A DNA stretch of 64,000 nucleotides. Origin: Ignelater luminosus (taxonomy: Eukaryota; Arthropoda; Insecta; Coleoptera; Elateridae). The stretch is taken from the NCBI GenBank assembly GCA_011009095.1, contig VTPC01000425.1:16247-80246 (forward strand), in the 5' to 3' direction. This document shows positions 23,294 through 36,000 of this stretch, piece after piece. Every line of letters begins with the position of its first letter. Positions within the stretch are counted from its first letter, which is position 1. A model generated the notes under the pieces. That model worked only from the letters and a program-made list of their open reading frames with translations, had not been told where the DNA came from and made no database searches. The translations under genes were made by a program, and so were the position numbers.

Positions 23294-23720
23294 CAGTAAT
23301 ACCCCGGATTTACGCGATAGGTGGGACCGAACGATAACCGCGTAACTGAATTCGCGTAAGTTGGGGTACAATTTTGCGTATAAATACATACAAATTATGT
23401 TTAAATGGGACCGGAGAAAATAATTTAGAAAAAAATTGTGTAATAAAATTTTAGCTAATACAACAAATGATATTATTATGAATTGCAAAAACATAAACCG
23501 AAGTTATTTTGACGTAGAAGGCTTCATAAAATCTAACAAAGTCGTCTAACGGATCAAAAATTTTTTTCTTCTCACGCAAGATTTCCTCGTTGGAGTCTAT
23601 GTTATCCAAAATTTGTAACCTTTTTCAATTGAACTGAGGCCTTCTGTCAACAAAAGACGAATCGACGAGAAGATTTAAAAACCGCGTAAATTCGAATTCG
23701 CGTAGGTTGGGGTATTACTG
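23294..23720. mobile_element. Tigger/pogo-like MITE
   Basis: A 427-bp element is flanked by TA (23292-23293 and 23721-23722). It begins CAGTAATACCCC and ends with the reverse complement GGGGTATTACTG, the terminal sequence type of pogo/Tigger DNA transposons. A second feature is internal: the stretch AACCGCGTAA...GAATTCGCGTAAGTTGGGGTA near the left end (23337-23370) is repeated in the same orientation at the right end (23681-23715). No transposase is encoded, so it is non-autonomous. Confidence 0.85.
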
Positions 23721-23722
23721 TA

Positions 23723-26700
23723 CATAGTTGGAAGAGAATTATTAATTTTTCCAATAGTTGCTCATAAATAAACTTTTCTGCAAGTGATACACTTTGTATA
23801 AAACTTCTCAGAGGTAGTGTATATACTCGTAGATAAATTCGGCTAGATTAGGTTAGATATCTAGTATTACACAATTGCTAGTTTAGCAAGAATTTTACAT
23901 TTTACAACCACGTCCCCAGTTTAATAACTGCTACATGTGGTATTCAATTCGATCACATCTACTTGTTATTCCGTTAGAACTGAGCAGTTTTCAGCATAGG
24001 CAAAAAACTATTTTAACATATTTTCGTCTGCCTCTTTATTCAATTATATATAAGTCACTTTCATTTATATTGTCGTAATACTTTTATATAAATTCCGTGT
24101 ATTTCCATCTTTTTGAGATTTTATATACCTAATTGAATTTAAAATAGAAATTATATAAATTAGTTCAAATGCTTGTAGTTTTAGTAAAACTTCATTTTAG
24201 AGTCGCTTTACATTCAAAATTACGCATGCAGAATCAGAACTTACTCTTTGTAGGCTGTTCAATTAAGTTTAAATTAGATTTAAATTTACAAATCTTGACT
24301 GAAACGTCCTCCTGCTTTGACTACATTTATTACTTTTAAAGAAAAAGGGAAAGTTTGTAATTTGCTAACTATCAAGATAAAAAACATAATTTAAATTTAG
24401 CTGGTTTGTACCGGTTTCTACGTAACCATATTATTTTGTTGAATATGTTCTAGCTAGTACTCTCAAACAGTTAACTTCTGAGTTTTGATTTCATTGTTAT
24501 TTGATTTTCATCCAGATAAACAAACAGTGTTGTTTTCAAAAGGGTCTTAATAGATACATTTTTTACAATTTTAAAAATATTGTTGACATTTAATCAGTTG
24601 TGTAGATTTTCACTTGAATAGATTTGTGAGTGCTTGCCAAGTTTTTTCTTTGTTGCAAGCGTCCACGTATCATTTTCGTTTTGACTCTCCCAATCTTACA
24701 TTAAACAATTGAATTTATTGATTATTAATTGATATTTTGGCCATTTGTTGTTTGGTTTAACAGAATATTTTAGTATCGCTTTCAGGAAGTCAGAATCTAG
24801 AAAATTCTGCAAATCAGTCGGTCTGGCAAACAAGGCCAAGGTGTGCTGTAGTGATCTTTGAGCAATTTTCTTAAAGAATCAACTGATTTGTTACTACATA
24901 TAACAATTTAGGTGACCTATTTTTGTAACTAAGTATTTCTTTCCTTGTTTTTGAACTGTCGTTGCTAAGTTTCAAATAGCAATTAAGATTATGCAAAATC
25001 AAACCAAGAAGTCTTTCAGTTTCCGATTTATATTTTGATAGTTTTGATAACTAAAGATTGTGGTTTATAGATTTCATCTCTTTCCGTAAGAAAATAAAAA
25101 TTCCAAGTTGTCCAAAACCAACTAACGTTTAGAAATCAAATATTCCAAGAAATGTTTTTCTATTAATACTGAAAGTCTTTAACTTTAATTACACGTACGA
25201 TATATTTCTCTAAGTGGAACTTGATCTAATTGTTCTGAATTGAGGGACCACTCACATTATTTATAATGCTTTTGGTAAAGCTTTAGGTTTTTAGTTTCAG
25301 TGCATGTTCTTCTGATATAATTTGTTTTGCTGTTTGCAATTGAATTTATGATTCAATAGATAGCTAACTGACTCTGCTTTATTGTTTTCAAATTTCAAAT
25401 CTTTTGCAATAAGTTTTGTCAAAATGGTATAGCGCTTTTGCTTTACCAAGCTAAGTTTCTTAAGCGCGACTTTAACATGGGCAAAACAAAAGTCAAACTA
25501 TTCATCAATATAGTAAACATCACTAAACATCGTCACTAACCAAAATTTAGAATTTCTCGTTTCTCATGAGTTTTGAATCTTGAATTTGGGACTGCCTCCC
25601 ACATTAAAGTTGCCCAGTTATCTAAAACATAACGATTAAAGAAACACACTAAAAAAGTGCAAAAGATGACATTTGATGTTATTATGAAACCTATCAAGGC
25701 AATGGAAAGCGCTTCATCAAGACATCATTATGATTTGTAGAATTTTTAACTTCATTTAATTAGAAACTTAAAATTATATTACTGTAAATACTATCTGATC
25801 TTAAAGTATCTTATTACAGTTTCATGTACGCTAACAAAGACTTAGAAATTGAGAAAAACAAAACAATGCCTGATTTGAAATTAATCGACCCGAAATAAAA
25901 TTGCTTATTCACTAAAGAACCATTTCTGTGCTGTTCAGATGAACTTATAAGGAAGCTAAGTGTAGGAAAAACAGTTTTATGCTTACTGAATATCATACGA
26001 TAAAATAAATTGACATGATTATGGTCGGAATAATCCCACAAACGTCATATTTTTTTCTTTGAGATTTATCAACTCCACTATAAAACCAAGATTTTCTACA
26101 AAACCTGTTGGATAAGCCGGTACTTCTACGGGTGGATGAGGATGACACGTTTATCGTAGCTGCCTTCATCCATGTAGTTGTACTGGCGTTCAGATCGGCA
26201 AAGGGGTACTTTGCCATTTTCTTCACGTTTCCTTCGTAATTGACCAGGCCAGACCAGATAATACGTTTTCTCCCCCATTCTAGATACGTCATCAAAAACG
26301 TCAACAAAAATAACTCTGAAAGTTAAGTATGCAACCAGAATTATTAAGGCCTAATTTGCGCTTCTGAACATCAGCAACAGCTGAACAAACAAGATCTGAA
26401 CTGGAAGCAAGAAATCTGATACAAACTGTCCACTGCAAGAACGATCATATCCGTCGAGATATTAATAGCAAAATTAGTAATGACATTGTTTCTTGACCAA
26501 GATGTAATGTTGATTATCCTAACTAACATACTAAAAGACTTGATATATCCAGAATGCCGAAAAAACGGCAACGGTGGTCCTGTTGACCACATTCTTCTTT
26601 GTAATTTCACATTTTTCTCAGCTTTGATTTTTTGGAATTTGTTTGCCCACACGATTTTTCCTACGTTCTATTTGCACATAATATTGTTAATCATTTTATC

Positions 26701-27930
26701 AAATCTAGAATTCAGTTAGTATTAGTAGTTTAGTCAGGCTGCTATAACATTTATATTGTCTAAAAAGAAAGTTTTCTGCAATCCATGATTGGACAGCATT
26801 TACATTGACAGACCGTATCGAGTTCCTCATTCAAATCAATGAGGTTGATATTCTTTCCTCCTTGCTTTAAATTTAGCCATTTTATGAAATACAAGCTTCG
26901 AAAGCATAAACATTTTTGGTAATCATAAGTATAGCTTTAGTTACACGTTATTCTTCAAAATATTGAATAGACAGTAAAACTTCAAACAATCTTAAGCAAA
27001 AATGTTTTTAAAAGAATCAAAAACACCGTCAGTGAGATTTTGCTTTGTTCTGTTTCAGACAAGAATAAAAACTGAAAATTTGCAAAACCAAATAACGGCT
27101 TTTAGATAAACATCAGAGTGTTAACATGGAGTTACGTTTGCATTTGAAAATGCTTAGTTACTGCACCAACTGTTCAAACTAAGATTTTCCTTAGTTTTCC
27201 ATGGTAGTATATGTTATTATTCTAATGTCTTACTGGAGAGGAGCCTTGAGAGCTCCTAAATTGATCTACTTCCCCCTCTCTTTTCTTTCAATGAAAACAT
27301 GTTGGTTTTCCTTTTTTTAGAAAAATTGCCAATTTTCATCGTGGCATATAATAATGATTAGATAATATGGTCAATCACATCAGTTTGGATTATTCGTATG
27401 AGGCCTACAATGGTAGAGTTTTAAAGCGTTAAACTTAAAAAGATCAGATTTGATCAAGGATCGGAAGAGAGTATGTTATGCTTGTGCTGCACTTGACTGA
27501 AAACATTTTTAGTTTTTTGTCTACATACGTACAGATATTTTTGATGAACTTCATAATTAGGATTTGAAGTGGTGGATGACTTTAGACAAATTACAGTAAT
27601 TTTGCTTGTTTTAAACTTCATAAGTACAATGTGTAGAAGGCCGTGTCGTATCAGAAAAGAAAAGAAGACTTGAACCTTCAATAGTAGCATTAATCGACGT
27701 CTTTTGGGATAAGACCATGTCATTGTTGAAATATTGCTACACTCAGCGTTTTGGTCAATTTCATAAGAATCTTTTTTAGGAGACTAAACAAAAGCACAGT
27801 AACTGAACGTATAAACCATGCTAGAGAAAAAACTCTTTTAACAAAAATATGGGAATACATGTAGGAGGGGATCTTAATCGACTGTAACGGTAATAAAAGT
27901 CGTCGCGCAGACTAACTTCCAAATGAGGGG
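23723..27930. other. Long AT-rich non-coding stretch
   Basis: No supportable gene. Minus-strand open frames at 25993-26307, 26371-26652 and 27454-27723 are short, have no start context and match no family I know. Confidence 0.4.
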
Positions 27931-27939
27931 AAGTGGATA

Positions 27940-28240
27940 CCCTGCATTGCGGTTAATGTTATCAAACTGTTTGTGAATTATATCTTCATGGAATCTTTTG
28001 AGACAAATCCAAAATTTGGTTTTGATACATACGTAGACAACAACTTGGTAACCTAGAAAGCATACATTGTCTCAATTTCTTGATCGTCTGAACAACCAGC
28101 ACGTTTTCGTCACTCGTCTACCTGATAACAGCCTTGGTCATTTGATACATCGTTAACCTATACATACCCATACTAACAGATATTTTTATGCCGACTCTTA
28201 TCACCATCCGGTACAAAAGCGATCGGTAAATGTACCCGTT
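27940..28240 (+). pseudogene. Penelope-like element fragment: end of reverse transcriptase
   Basis: The + strand decodes to IFMESFETNPKFGFDTYVDN (28000 region), which corresponds to the F-MESFE...RYVDD catalytic region of Penelope-like reverse transcriptases with the second catalytic D changed to N. After frame breaks comes TRLPDNSLGHLIHR-stop (28112-28156) and then PIHTHTNRYFYADSYHHPVQK (28157-28219). The family normally reads DGSLGHxVYRKPTHTxRYLHADSHHHP. Stops and frameshifts show that it is dead. The GIY-YIG endonuclease is not recognisable here. Confidence 0.78.
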
Positions 28241-28541
28241 GTTTGAGCAATTTTCGTCTCACTACAATAATATCCAAGGGTAATTGCAACATGTTCAAAG
28301 CAGTCTTCTAAGCAATAGAGACATAAACAGGATTATAAAACAGCCTTGACCCTTCTCCAGGAAAGGTTGCTCAGAAGACAACCACTGCTTTCTAAAAAAC
28401 TTACTTTCATATGGCCGATCGTGAACACAATACCAACTTTCAACCTGACCAGTTAGCTCGCTGACTTCACACTTTCTGAAATTTTCTTAATTTGTTTAGC
28501 TGGTAACCTAACCCACCCTTGAACCGGAAAATCTTTTGGTC

Positions 28542-28742
28542 AGGTTTGATGTTACCTCCCTCTTCACTAAGACTCTTGTTCCCGATTCCGTGGTCATCAT
28601 TCAACAACTGTTGAGTCGCGATAGAAAAGCAACAGATTAGGCAGCCTTAGTGGAAAAATACTTGACTTCAACTAATCTAATCTCGAAAGCCTTCTATTTA
28701 CTAATGATTCAGGCCGTGAAAGTTTTCGGCATTGCTTAAGAC
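28542..28742 (+). pseudogene. Penelope-like element fragment: RT motif A region
   Basis: A 67-codon reading with one internal stop gives RFDVTSLFTKTLVPDSVVII then QQLLSRDRKATD-stop-AALVEKYLTSTN. This fits the motif A region of Penelope-like reverse transcriptases (SFDVVSLFTxVPxxxSL...LTSTYFxF). In an intact element this part precedes the region found at 27940-28240, but here it follows it on the same strand. The two fragments are therefore in permuted order, as in the tandem partial copies that Penelope-like elements often leave. It is dead. Confidence 0.72.
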
Positions 28743-28744
28743 TT

Positions 28745-28975
28745 TTGTTTGATACACTTAGTTTGTTTCTTGACTTCGTTCAGCAATCACCAGGTTAGTA
28801 CAACCACAGTCAAAGTTACTTTACCAATAGTATTGCAATCTACTGTCTTAGGTAGCTACTGCTTAATACCCATTTAAGAACGAAAATTACAAAATGTAAG
28901 TAAGTTTTGACTTTTAAATAATAAACAACAGGAATTGATATTGATTTTCTTTAAGTTAATACAAATAGAAAATAT
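28745..28975. other. Non-coding stretch after the Penelope-like fragments
   Basis: May contain further decayed parts of the retroelement; nothing can be read with confidence. Confidence 0.35.
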
Positions 28976-28977
28976 TT

Positions 28978-29044
28978 GGTCTCGAACAGGATTTGAGCCT
29001 GTGATCTTTAACTTTCCGATCAAGACATCATGTTTGAAGGTCAA
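28978..29044 (-). pseudogene. tRNA-like relic (tRNA pseudogene or SINE head)
   Basis: On the minus strand the sequence ends ACAGG-CTCAAAT-CCTGT (29002-28986), a perfect 5-bp stem with a 7-base loop. It contains GGCTCAAATCC, close to the tRNA B-box (GGTTCRANTCC), and is followed by TCGAGACC, which looks like the 3' half of an acceptor stem. An anticodon-like arm with GATCGGA is upstream. The 5' acceptor half (GGTCTCGA) and a clean D arm are missing. It is therefore read as a tRNA fossil or the head of a tRNA-derived SINE. Confidence 0.35.
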
Positions 29045-29584
29045 ATGTTTTTTATGTGTATTAATTTTTTTAAGAATTTTCTCAATTTTTAATTGAAATT
29101 AAAGATGTACAGAGTGTTTCTATTTAGAATTTAGAATGGCCAAAACTAACTTTTGCGATACTTTTCTGCATAATTTCATTTGTTCATCACAAAATACTTA
29201 GTAACTGTATGAAGACGACACAAGGGACCATTCATTGTTTACATAGTGGAATACCTTTCTGATCACTTCAACTAAATAGAACTAAGACGAAAATAGTTAT
29301 TTATGTACCAAGAGCGTAAACTAAGCGTTTCTGGCCTGCGATATAAAAAGTATAACATGTAATGCGAAGCCAAAACTTTGGTTTTCATATTAGTAAGGGC
29401 AAGAATCATTATTGAGAAAGAAAGGAAGCAATAGAAATTAGAAAAATTTCGTAACAAAAGATAAAAATTGAAGATTTCAGCATTTTAGAAAATCTACTGT
29501 CGTCTGGAGGAAATAAAGTTACAGTGTCACACTTGACTTTCTTTCTTAATACACCGTCAAGATTTTTGATAACCATTGGATAAA
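29045..29584. other. AT-rich non-coding stretch
   Basis: Nothing recognisable. Confidence 0.4.
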
Positions 29585-30029
29585 GTTTGTTGCCTGTTTA
29601 TCACGTTACGACACGGCACGGCACGGCAAGTAAAAGCAACAAAATGTTAAAAGCTTCGGTATATGTAAATTGGACATATAGAATATAGAATTCAAGCGGA
29701 ACATTACAGTTAGCTAAAACATAATTGTAGCTGTGGCATTTCTAGGAAAAAAAACTCTTACGAATAATGAAAAAAAACTTTCACCCTACTCGGTATCCCT
29801 AAATAGTTTTGAAAGTTTTAGTGAGATAATTGACCTGTTGTAGTACAAATTTACAGAAGATACTGTGGTTCACATAAGGTATTGCTGGTTAATATTCTCT
29901 TATACACAACGTCATGAATAAAATGGCAGATCTACCGTGTTAACAATATTCCTTCATATTATGCTGGGTAAACCCAACCGTGACGTGCTACACGATACCG
30001 TACCGTGACGAATAAGTGAGCAAACAACC
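29585..30029. mobile_element. Candidate MITE with ~45-bp imperfect inverted ends
   Basis: The left end (29585-29630) contains GTTTGTTGCCTG, then CACGTTACG and three copies of an ACGGC unit. The right end (29978-30029) contains the rough reverse complement (ACCGTACCGTGACG, then GTGAGCAAACAAC). The interior has no coding capacity. The inverted match is imperfect, and I could not establish a target-site duplication, so the class is open. Confidence 0.45.
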
Positions 30030-33000
30030 TAAAAAAATAATGCTTTGACATTTTTTCAATTAGAGCTCTGAAAAGACATCATTTTCAAAAGAATAGACAA
30101 ACTGTACCAGTGGGTGACAGGCTTTATCCATCACGTCACATCAAAAATCTGTGATTGAAAAACAATATTGTAAACGAACAGTCATGACAATAGAAGAATA
30201 TAATTCTTTAAGTTCTAATTATTTTTATCTTACTTCTATATCAGTCCTTCTTATAATGCGATGCACATTTTGCTACAAGTCAATAGTAACTAGTTATTTT
30301 TAAAAGCTTTCTGTATTTTTCAAAAAGACACATTAAAACAAAATTTTCTTTACTAGTTTCAGCTGTGGATAATTACGTTAAATTTAATCGATAACAGTTT
30401 CTTTTTCAAAAGACATTTTAATGATGTCATTTGATACAAATTAAATAAGAATTACTAAATTAAATCCGTTACTACTCTTAAATACACCGAAAGAATTTTT
30501 GCGATGTTAAATAATCTTCTGGACGAAGTAGAAACTAGTAGTTGTGCAAAAATTTTTGTATGATCAGGAAACGAGAAGACGCGATGAGGAGCAAATCAAA
30601 TTTATTTTTCAATCATTGCTGACTGATGGGCACTGTCCGGCGGAGCGAGGGTTGTTGAGTCGTTGATCGGGCAGGAAGGGGGGCCGTTGAATTCGCTTTG
30701 GGGGAAAGACGCACACGACGGCACCAATTTCTTCAAGGATAATAATGATTATAGACTTTTGTTCTGTCAAAATAGAGAATTTTTTTAATCCTCTTTTCTT
30801 TTTTTTACAGAAAAAAAAGAAAAGCGTTTGATGAGCATGAAAATAATAAAACGTGCGTGTCTGATCTGTCTGTTTAGTATGTCTTTCTGATGTGTGTTAG
30901 ATTTACCGAACACTTTCATCTTTCAGTTTAAATGCAATAAGAGCAGAAGGTATAAGGCGTTGAAGCCACAAGCTACCGGAAATGGGGATGATTGTGTGCG
31001 CTGTGTTTCCGGGGTAATCAACGTAGGGTCTTCCTAGTTTCTGATTCATCTTAACTACAGATTTCTGGATCAAAAAAATAAAATAAATAAGGCAGCAATA
31101 TTTTTCCTTCTTTTTTATACATTAGACTTTTTCGCAATTAAAGGAAAAACGAGCGGAAATGGCTTGCATTAAAGCAGAATGTATTCTCTGTGTTTAAAAA
31201 AAGGACCAAATGTGTTCTCATTTTTGTTTATTTATATTAAAAGACGAATAATATTTTTCAAACTCAAAAGCTTTCTGCTTGTCGTTCGTGTATTAGCGAG
31301 CATCATGTATGCAAGGCTTTTTACCCCAGTAATTGGCCACCGTGCTTAAAGCTTTTAAGCTTCCGCTTCCACCTTTATACATTTTTAAAAAGCCCTTGTA
31401 AAAAGCTGCTTTCCTAATGCGGTATATGTTTGGGTATACACATGCGGTATTTGCGCATTTTTAAGCTATAAACGTACAGCTTCGGGTGGCTCTAAAAGCT
31501 CTTCTTTTATATAACCCTCTAAAAATAGGTTATATCCAATATGTCGGTATGTTTGTATATGCTTATGGGGAAAAAACTTTAAAATTGAAATGAATGTTGA
31601 ATATTAATTTTCTTTTTTATTTTTTTATAAAAGATAATTTGAGCTTTTGATGTTGCTTTTTGCGTCGGGAATATTCACATTCACAATACAACAATGAAAG
31701 TAGTCGACAATAAAATTATTTTTGATAAAATAATTATAACTTTTATTTATTAAAAGTTGAAGTGTTTTGATTGCGTGATTGTCGGTTATGAAATTGGCTG
31801 AATAAGGTAGGAGGGCACCTTATAATTTGCTATATATAAATATTTACATCGGGGTTCAAACAGGCACGCGCCATCCGAATGTAGACACACGTCTCCGCAC
31901 GTGTCATCGTTTAAAGAACGAAGTTATTCAATGAATATAGGTGTTGATTAACAGGATTTTTCTAAAGATCCCCCAAGGGTTCCAACAATAGAATTAAAAC
32001 AAACCTTTGAATGTCAAACCTTCTAAATTGAAGTGATTAACGTTTTAATAATTCTCAGTATAAATCGTTTTAAGTGTTCTAGAAATAAAAAATTAAAAAG
32101 AATACATTAAAAAGTTTACAACAAATTTCGAGAGAACACTTTTAAGGCCTTTTAAGCTGAAATTGTGGAGAGGATGGGCTCGGCCATCTTATTTGATTGA
32201 GGAAATGATGACAGGAGTGGACTGGCTCTGAATCGAAACTAAAGTGGTCCGTTAGGAACTAAATCTTTACGGAAAAAGTCTAGTTTGTTTTATCATCAAT
32301 TTATAACGGTTGTTTATTTGTTTTGTTGATAAAAATGACTTTATTATTAATTAACACAATTCGGTTAGCATTTTTTATTAAACTTCTCGCTTCAAAAACA
32401 TCGAATTAAAATTCTTCTAGAATATAAGAAAAGACCTAATATAACAACGAAATTTGTTACTTTTCTATACTGAATATTTTTTGAAAATTTTCTAATTACA
32501 GATACTCGTTAGTTCTGCTATTTCTTGAGTTAATGAAATTTCTGCTATTTTGTAAGCTTTGGTTTTAAATCAAGGTGCATATCCTTGTTGTGCACTAACT
32601 GGCTTGTTTCGTGTGAGTCCGATCTTTAGATGCGCATGGTGTTATTTATAAATATTCACACTTTCTATTTAAGAATATAGCAAACTTGGAAATGTTCCAA
32701 AAAGAAAACTCTCTAGATAAAGAAGAAGAAACTAAAAAAAAGATTAGATATAAGAATTACAGGAATTTAGAATAGGAAACAAATTCTACAAAATATACTT
32801 ATCAAGTTATCAGTGTGAAGAAGTATAGAAGTGTAGAACATTTGCTGTATTTGCTGACACATACCTTAATGAACGTGGGAAAAACATAATCAATTAAAAA
32901 TAAAAAATTGGATTAATATTCAGATACTAAAATAAACAATGATGTAGACTTTAATCAAGATCACTCATACAACCTTCTTTACAATGCTTGCGGTTGTTGA

Positions 33001-36000
33001 CTTTCTCTTGACAACCCCTTTCCGGTCTTGAAGTGGTCGATAGAATCGTTTCATTTTTTCTAGACCTTTCAAGTCAATTTTAATTGCTTTAAAACTAGAA
33101 ATGTTTTTGCAAAAGTAACAACAATCTTTTTGAAACAGTTTCAGAAATTGGGTGTTGAGTCGGAAAGTGTCAAAAGCTTGGTTGCAATAGACTTCAAGAA
33201 GCTTGAAGAAGTTTTTTCTGAAGACTGGAGTTAGTGACTGTAATAAATAGTAAGGCAGAGTCTCTTGATTATAAGTTCTTTTGCTGCATTCATTTTTATG
33301 TGGCTCTTATGACCGTTCAGTATGCATATTATCTTTTAACGTCATACTGTCTATTGTAAAGTTATCTACAGATTCTTCCTCTCCTAGACTTTTTTGCAGA
33401 AGACAATTAAAGGAATCCTTCTTCTTGCTCTTCGTGCGTTGCTACATAAACCCTTACTACTTTTAACAAGATTGTATCTTGACCCCTGAAAAGTAACTGA
33501 AACCCAATCTCGTTCAGATCTAATGCAACTCAAGTAAAATAATCGCCTGTCTGTTGAATGGCATAGTCTTGTCTGTACTTGACTTCACTCCTTTCCTAAC
33601 AAAAATATCAAAAAAGCATTTTCTTGCTTGATCATTTGAGAATCAATAAGTCCAAGACATTATTGTCGATATGTGCCTTTTTACATAAAAGTGTTTTGGT
33701 GATGTTCAAATCCTTCTATATACAGCTTTTGCTTGCTCCAGAACCAGAAATGACCGAATCAAAAGTAATCATGTAGTCTCCATTACCTGTCAAATTTGAC
33801 ATTTTTAGAGAAATTGTCCGAAAAATAGACTTATTCATAGAATTTTGAAAAAAGTCATGAGAAGAAAATGCTTCTTTTGCAATTTTCAAAAGTCTATTAC
33901 GATTTTCATATTTTTCTCTTTATTTCGCTTTTCCTTATTTGTTAATCAATAAAAGTCAATCCAATCTAATTAAAAACAGTTATTGATTAGATACATACTG
34001 CACAATACTCATTTTACGGTGTAAATAATCTTCTTTTCCGTATTTTTATGTAAAAAATAAAAATAAAGCTTTGGTAAAGTAGCACACTTGGTGCAAAGTG
34101 CTTGCAAACCAACATTTTTACTAATAATGATCGCTGCCTTGGTAACCAAGATAGGAACAGCGTTAGTCCAATCTAAGTAGAATTTCCAAGAAAGAAATGT
34201 CATTCAGCAGCGACTAAATAACTTTGGTTGTAAAATAGCACAAGCCGTCACAATGTTTCAATATAGGTTACTTTGCACTGGGATATAACTCATGTGGAAT
34301 CTGCAAGCTCTTCGTGTCTCAGTCAGATTCCAATACGAAGAAATAAAAAACAGCAAGAGTAAGATTTTTTTCTGCTTCTTCTGTATTGAGATTTTTGTGT
34401 TAAGTATCTCTTGAACACTTCCAATCTTGTTCATATTAACTGTTTGTGGAGTTTTGATATGTTAACCAGATTTTCGTTACAATCCATGCTTGCAACCTCA
34501 AGGTAAGAGCTAGTCTTGGGCTTTTCCTTCAAACTTCTAACATTCTTTGCTGTTATTGTTTCGTTTGGTATCAATAATAATATCTGTCTTTTCTTTCATG
34601 ACAAAAGTGTTACTGAAATTCATATCTGTCAGCATAGTGCAGGAGTCCTAGAAGATGATTTTTAGTAAATCTCACATTTATTTTTTTTGGTAAGGACTTC
34701 GAGAAAGCTGAAGGTGCTAATCGGGAAAGTATGGCAAATGTTACTTTAAAAAGTACATTGGCGTTAAATAAAGCCTCCCCAAATAGTAGATTATCAAAAT
34801 GGAATTTGCTAGGACGAAAATGTTAAAAACACTGATGTGGTAGACTATGTTGCCCAACCTTTCTATGATTCATTGGATGGTAAAAACAGTTAACTTTATT
34901 TTTGACTTCAATTGTGTCAGAAACTTTATAAACCTGTTGTTAAAGACTTAAATAAGACAATGGCAATACCTTTTTCTGAATCTTTAATAAATCGATTGTC
35001 TAACTTAAATTATCTCCTTCCGAACGGAATATTCTGGCAAAAAAATGAAAAATCATTCATACAAATCTCTCTGAAGTTTCGACGTGTGAAAACAACTTCA
35101 TCCTCCATGTCTTCAAGATTACCACGTTATATTTAAATAAGTAGAACAAGAATTTAAAATTTTTCAAATCTTCCTCAGGTTCATTGATAGAAATAGCATT
35201 TAGAGCCATTTTGAATTTATGACTAGAACGAATATGATGGCACACTAAAGGTCAGTGGCATTTAGAACAAGTTGCATATTTTTGAAACTCCAGATTACAA
35301 CCAGTTTGCAGATTACCTTTGGTGACTATTTGTACCGAATTCACAATTAGGAAAGCTGAATGATATTTCTTGATTCACACTAAGACTAAAAGTCATAAAC
35401 AGCTTTGGCAGGTAACCAAGCCAAGTGTAGCAATATGAGATGATCTGGACGACTGCAACAGAGATAAAACCAATAAAGTAAATTCTATTTTAAGGACAAG
35501 AACGAAGTTGATGGTTTGTGATGCTGGAAAAATGTTTTCCGGTCGCTTTTGAGATGAAATTCTTAGTGATGCGAGCAAAATAAAATATTGGACAAAATAG
35601 TCCAAGATCTTTGATCAGTTTTTCAAAAGATCGCAACTTGTTTAAGAAAATAGGCTTTGATCCAGCTATCAGTTTGCCCGAAAACACTTGGAATTCTAAG
35701 TAGATAAATATGTGAATTTGGACAAGAAATACTCCGAAATATTCTTAGAGACGACCCAAATTTTGATCTGAATATGTAGGATACTCAAATCATAGTTCGT
35801 GATATGGCACTCCAAGAACTGTACTTACTGAAAGAATAATTCAAGGAGTAAAAAATCTTCTCATGCACATAGTTGACCTCGGTGTGTTTAGCAACAATTA
35901 TCTATCTTAAGATATAGGGGAAGGAGAGACAGAGTTAACAATTTTGGTAGAATGAGAAGGTTCATTCTACTTCAGTTCAGAAGCTTTTTTTAATGATGGA

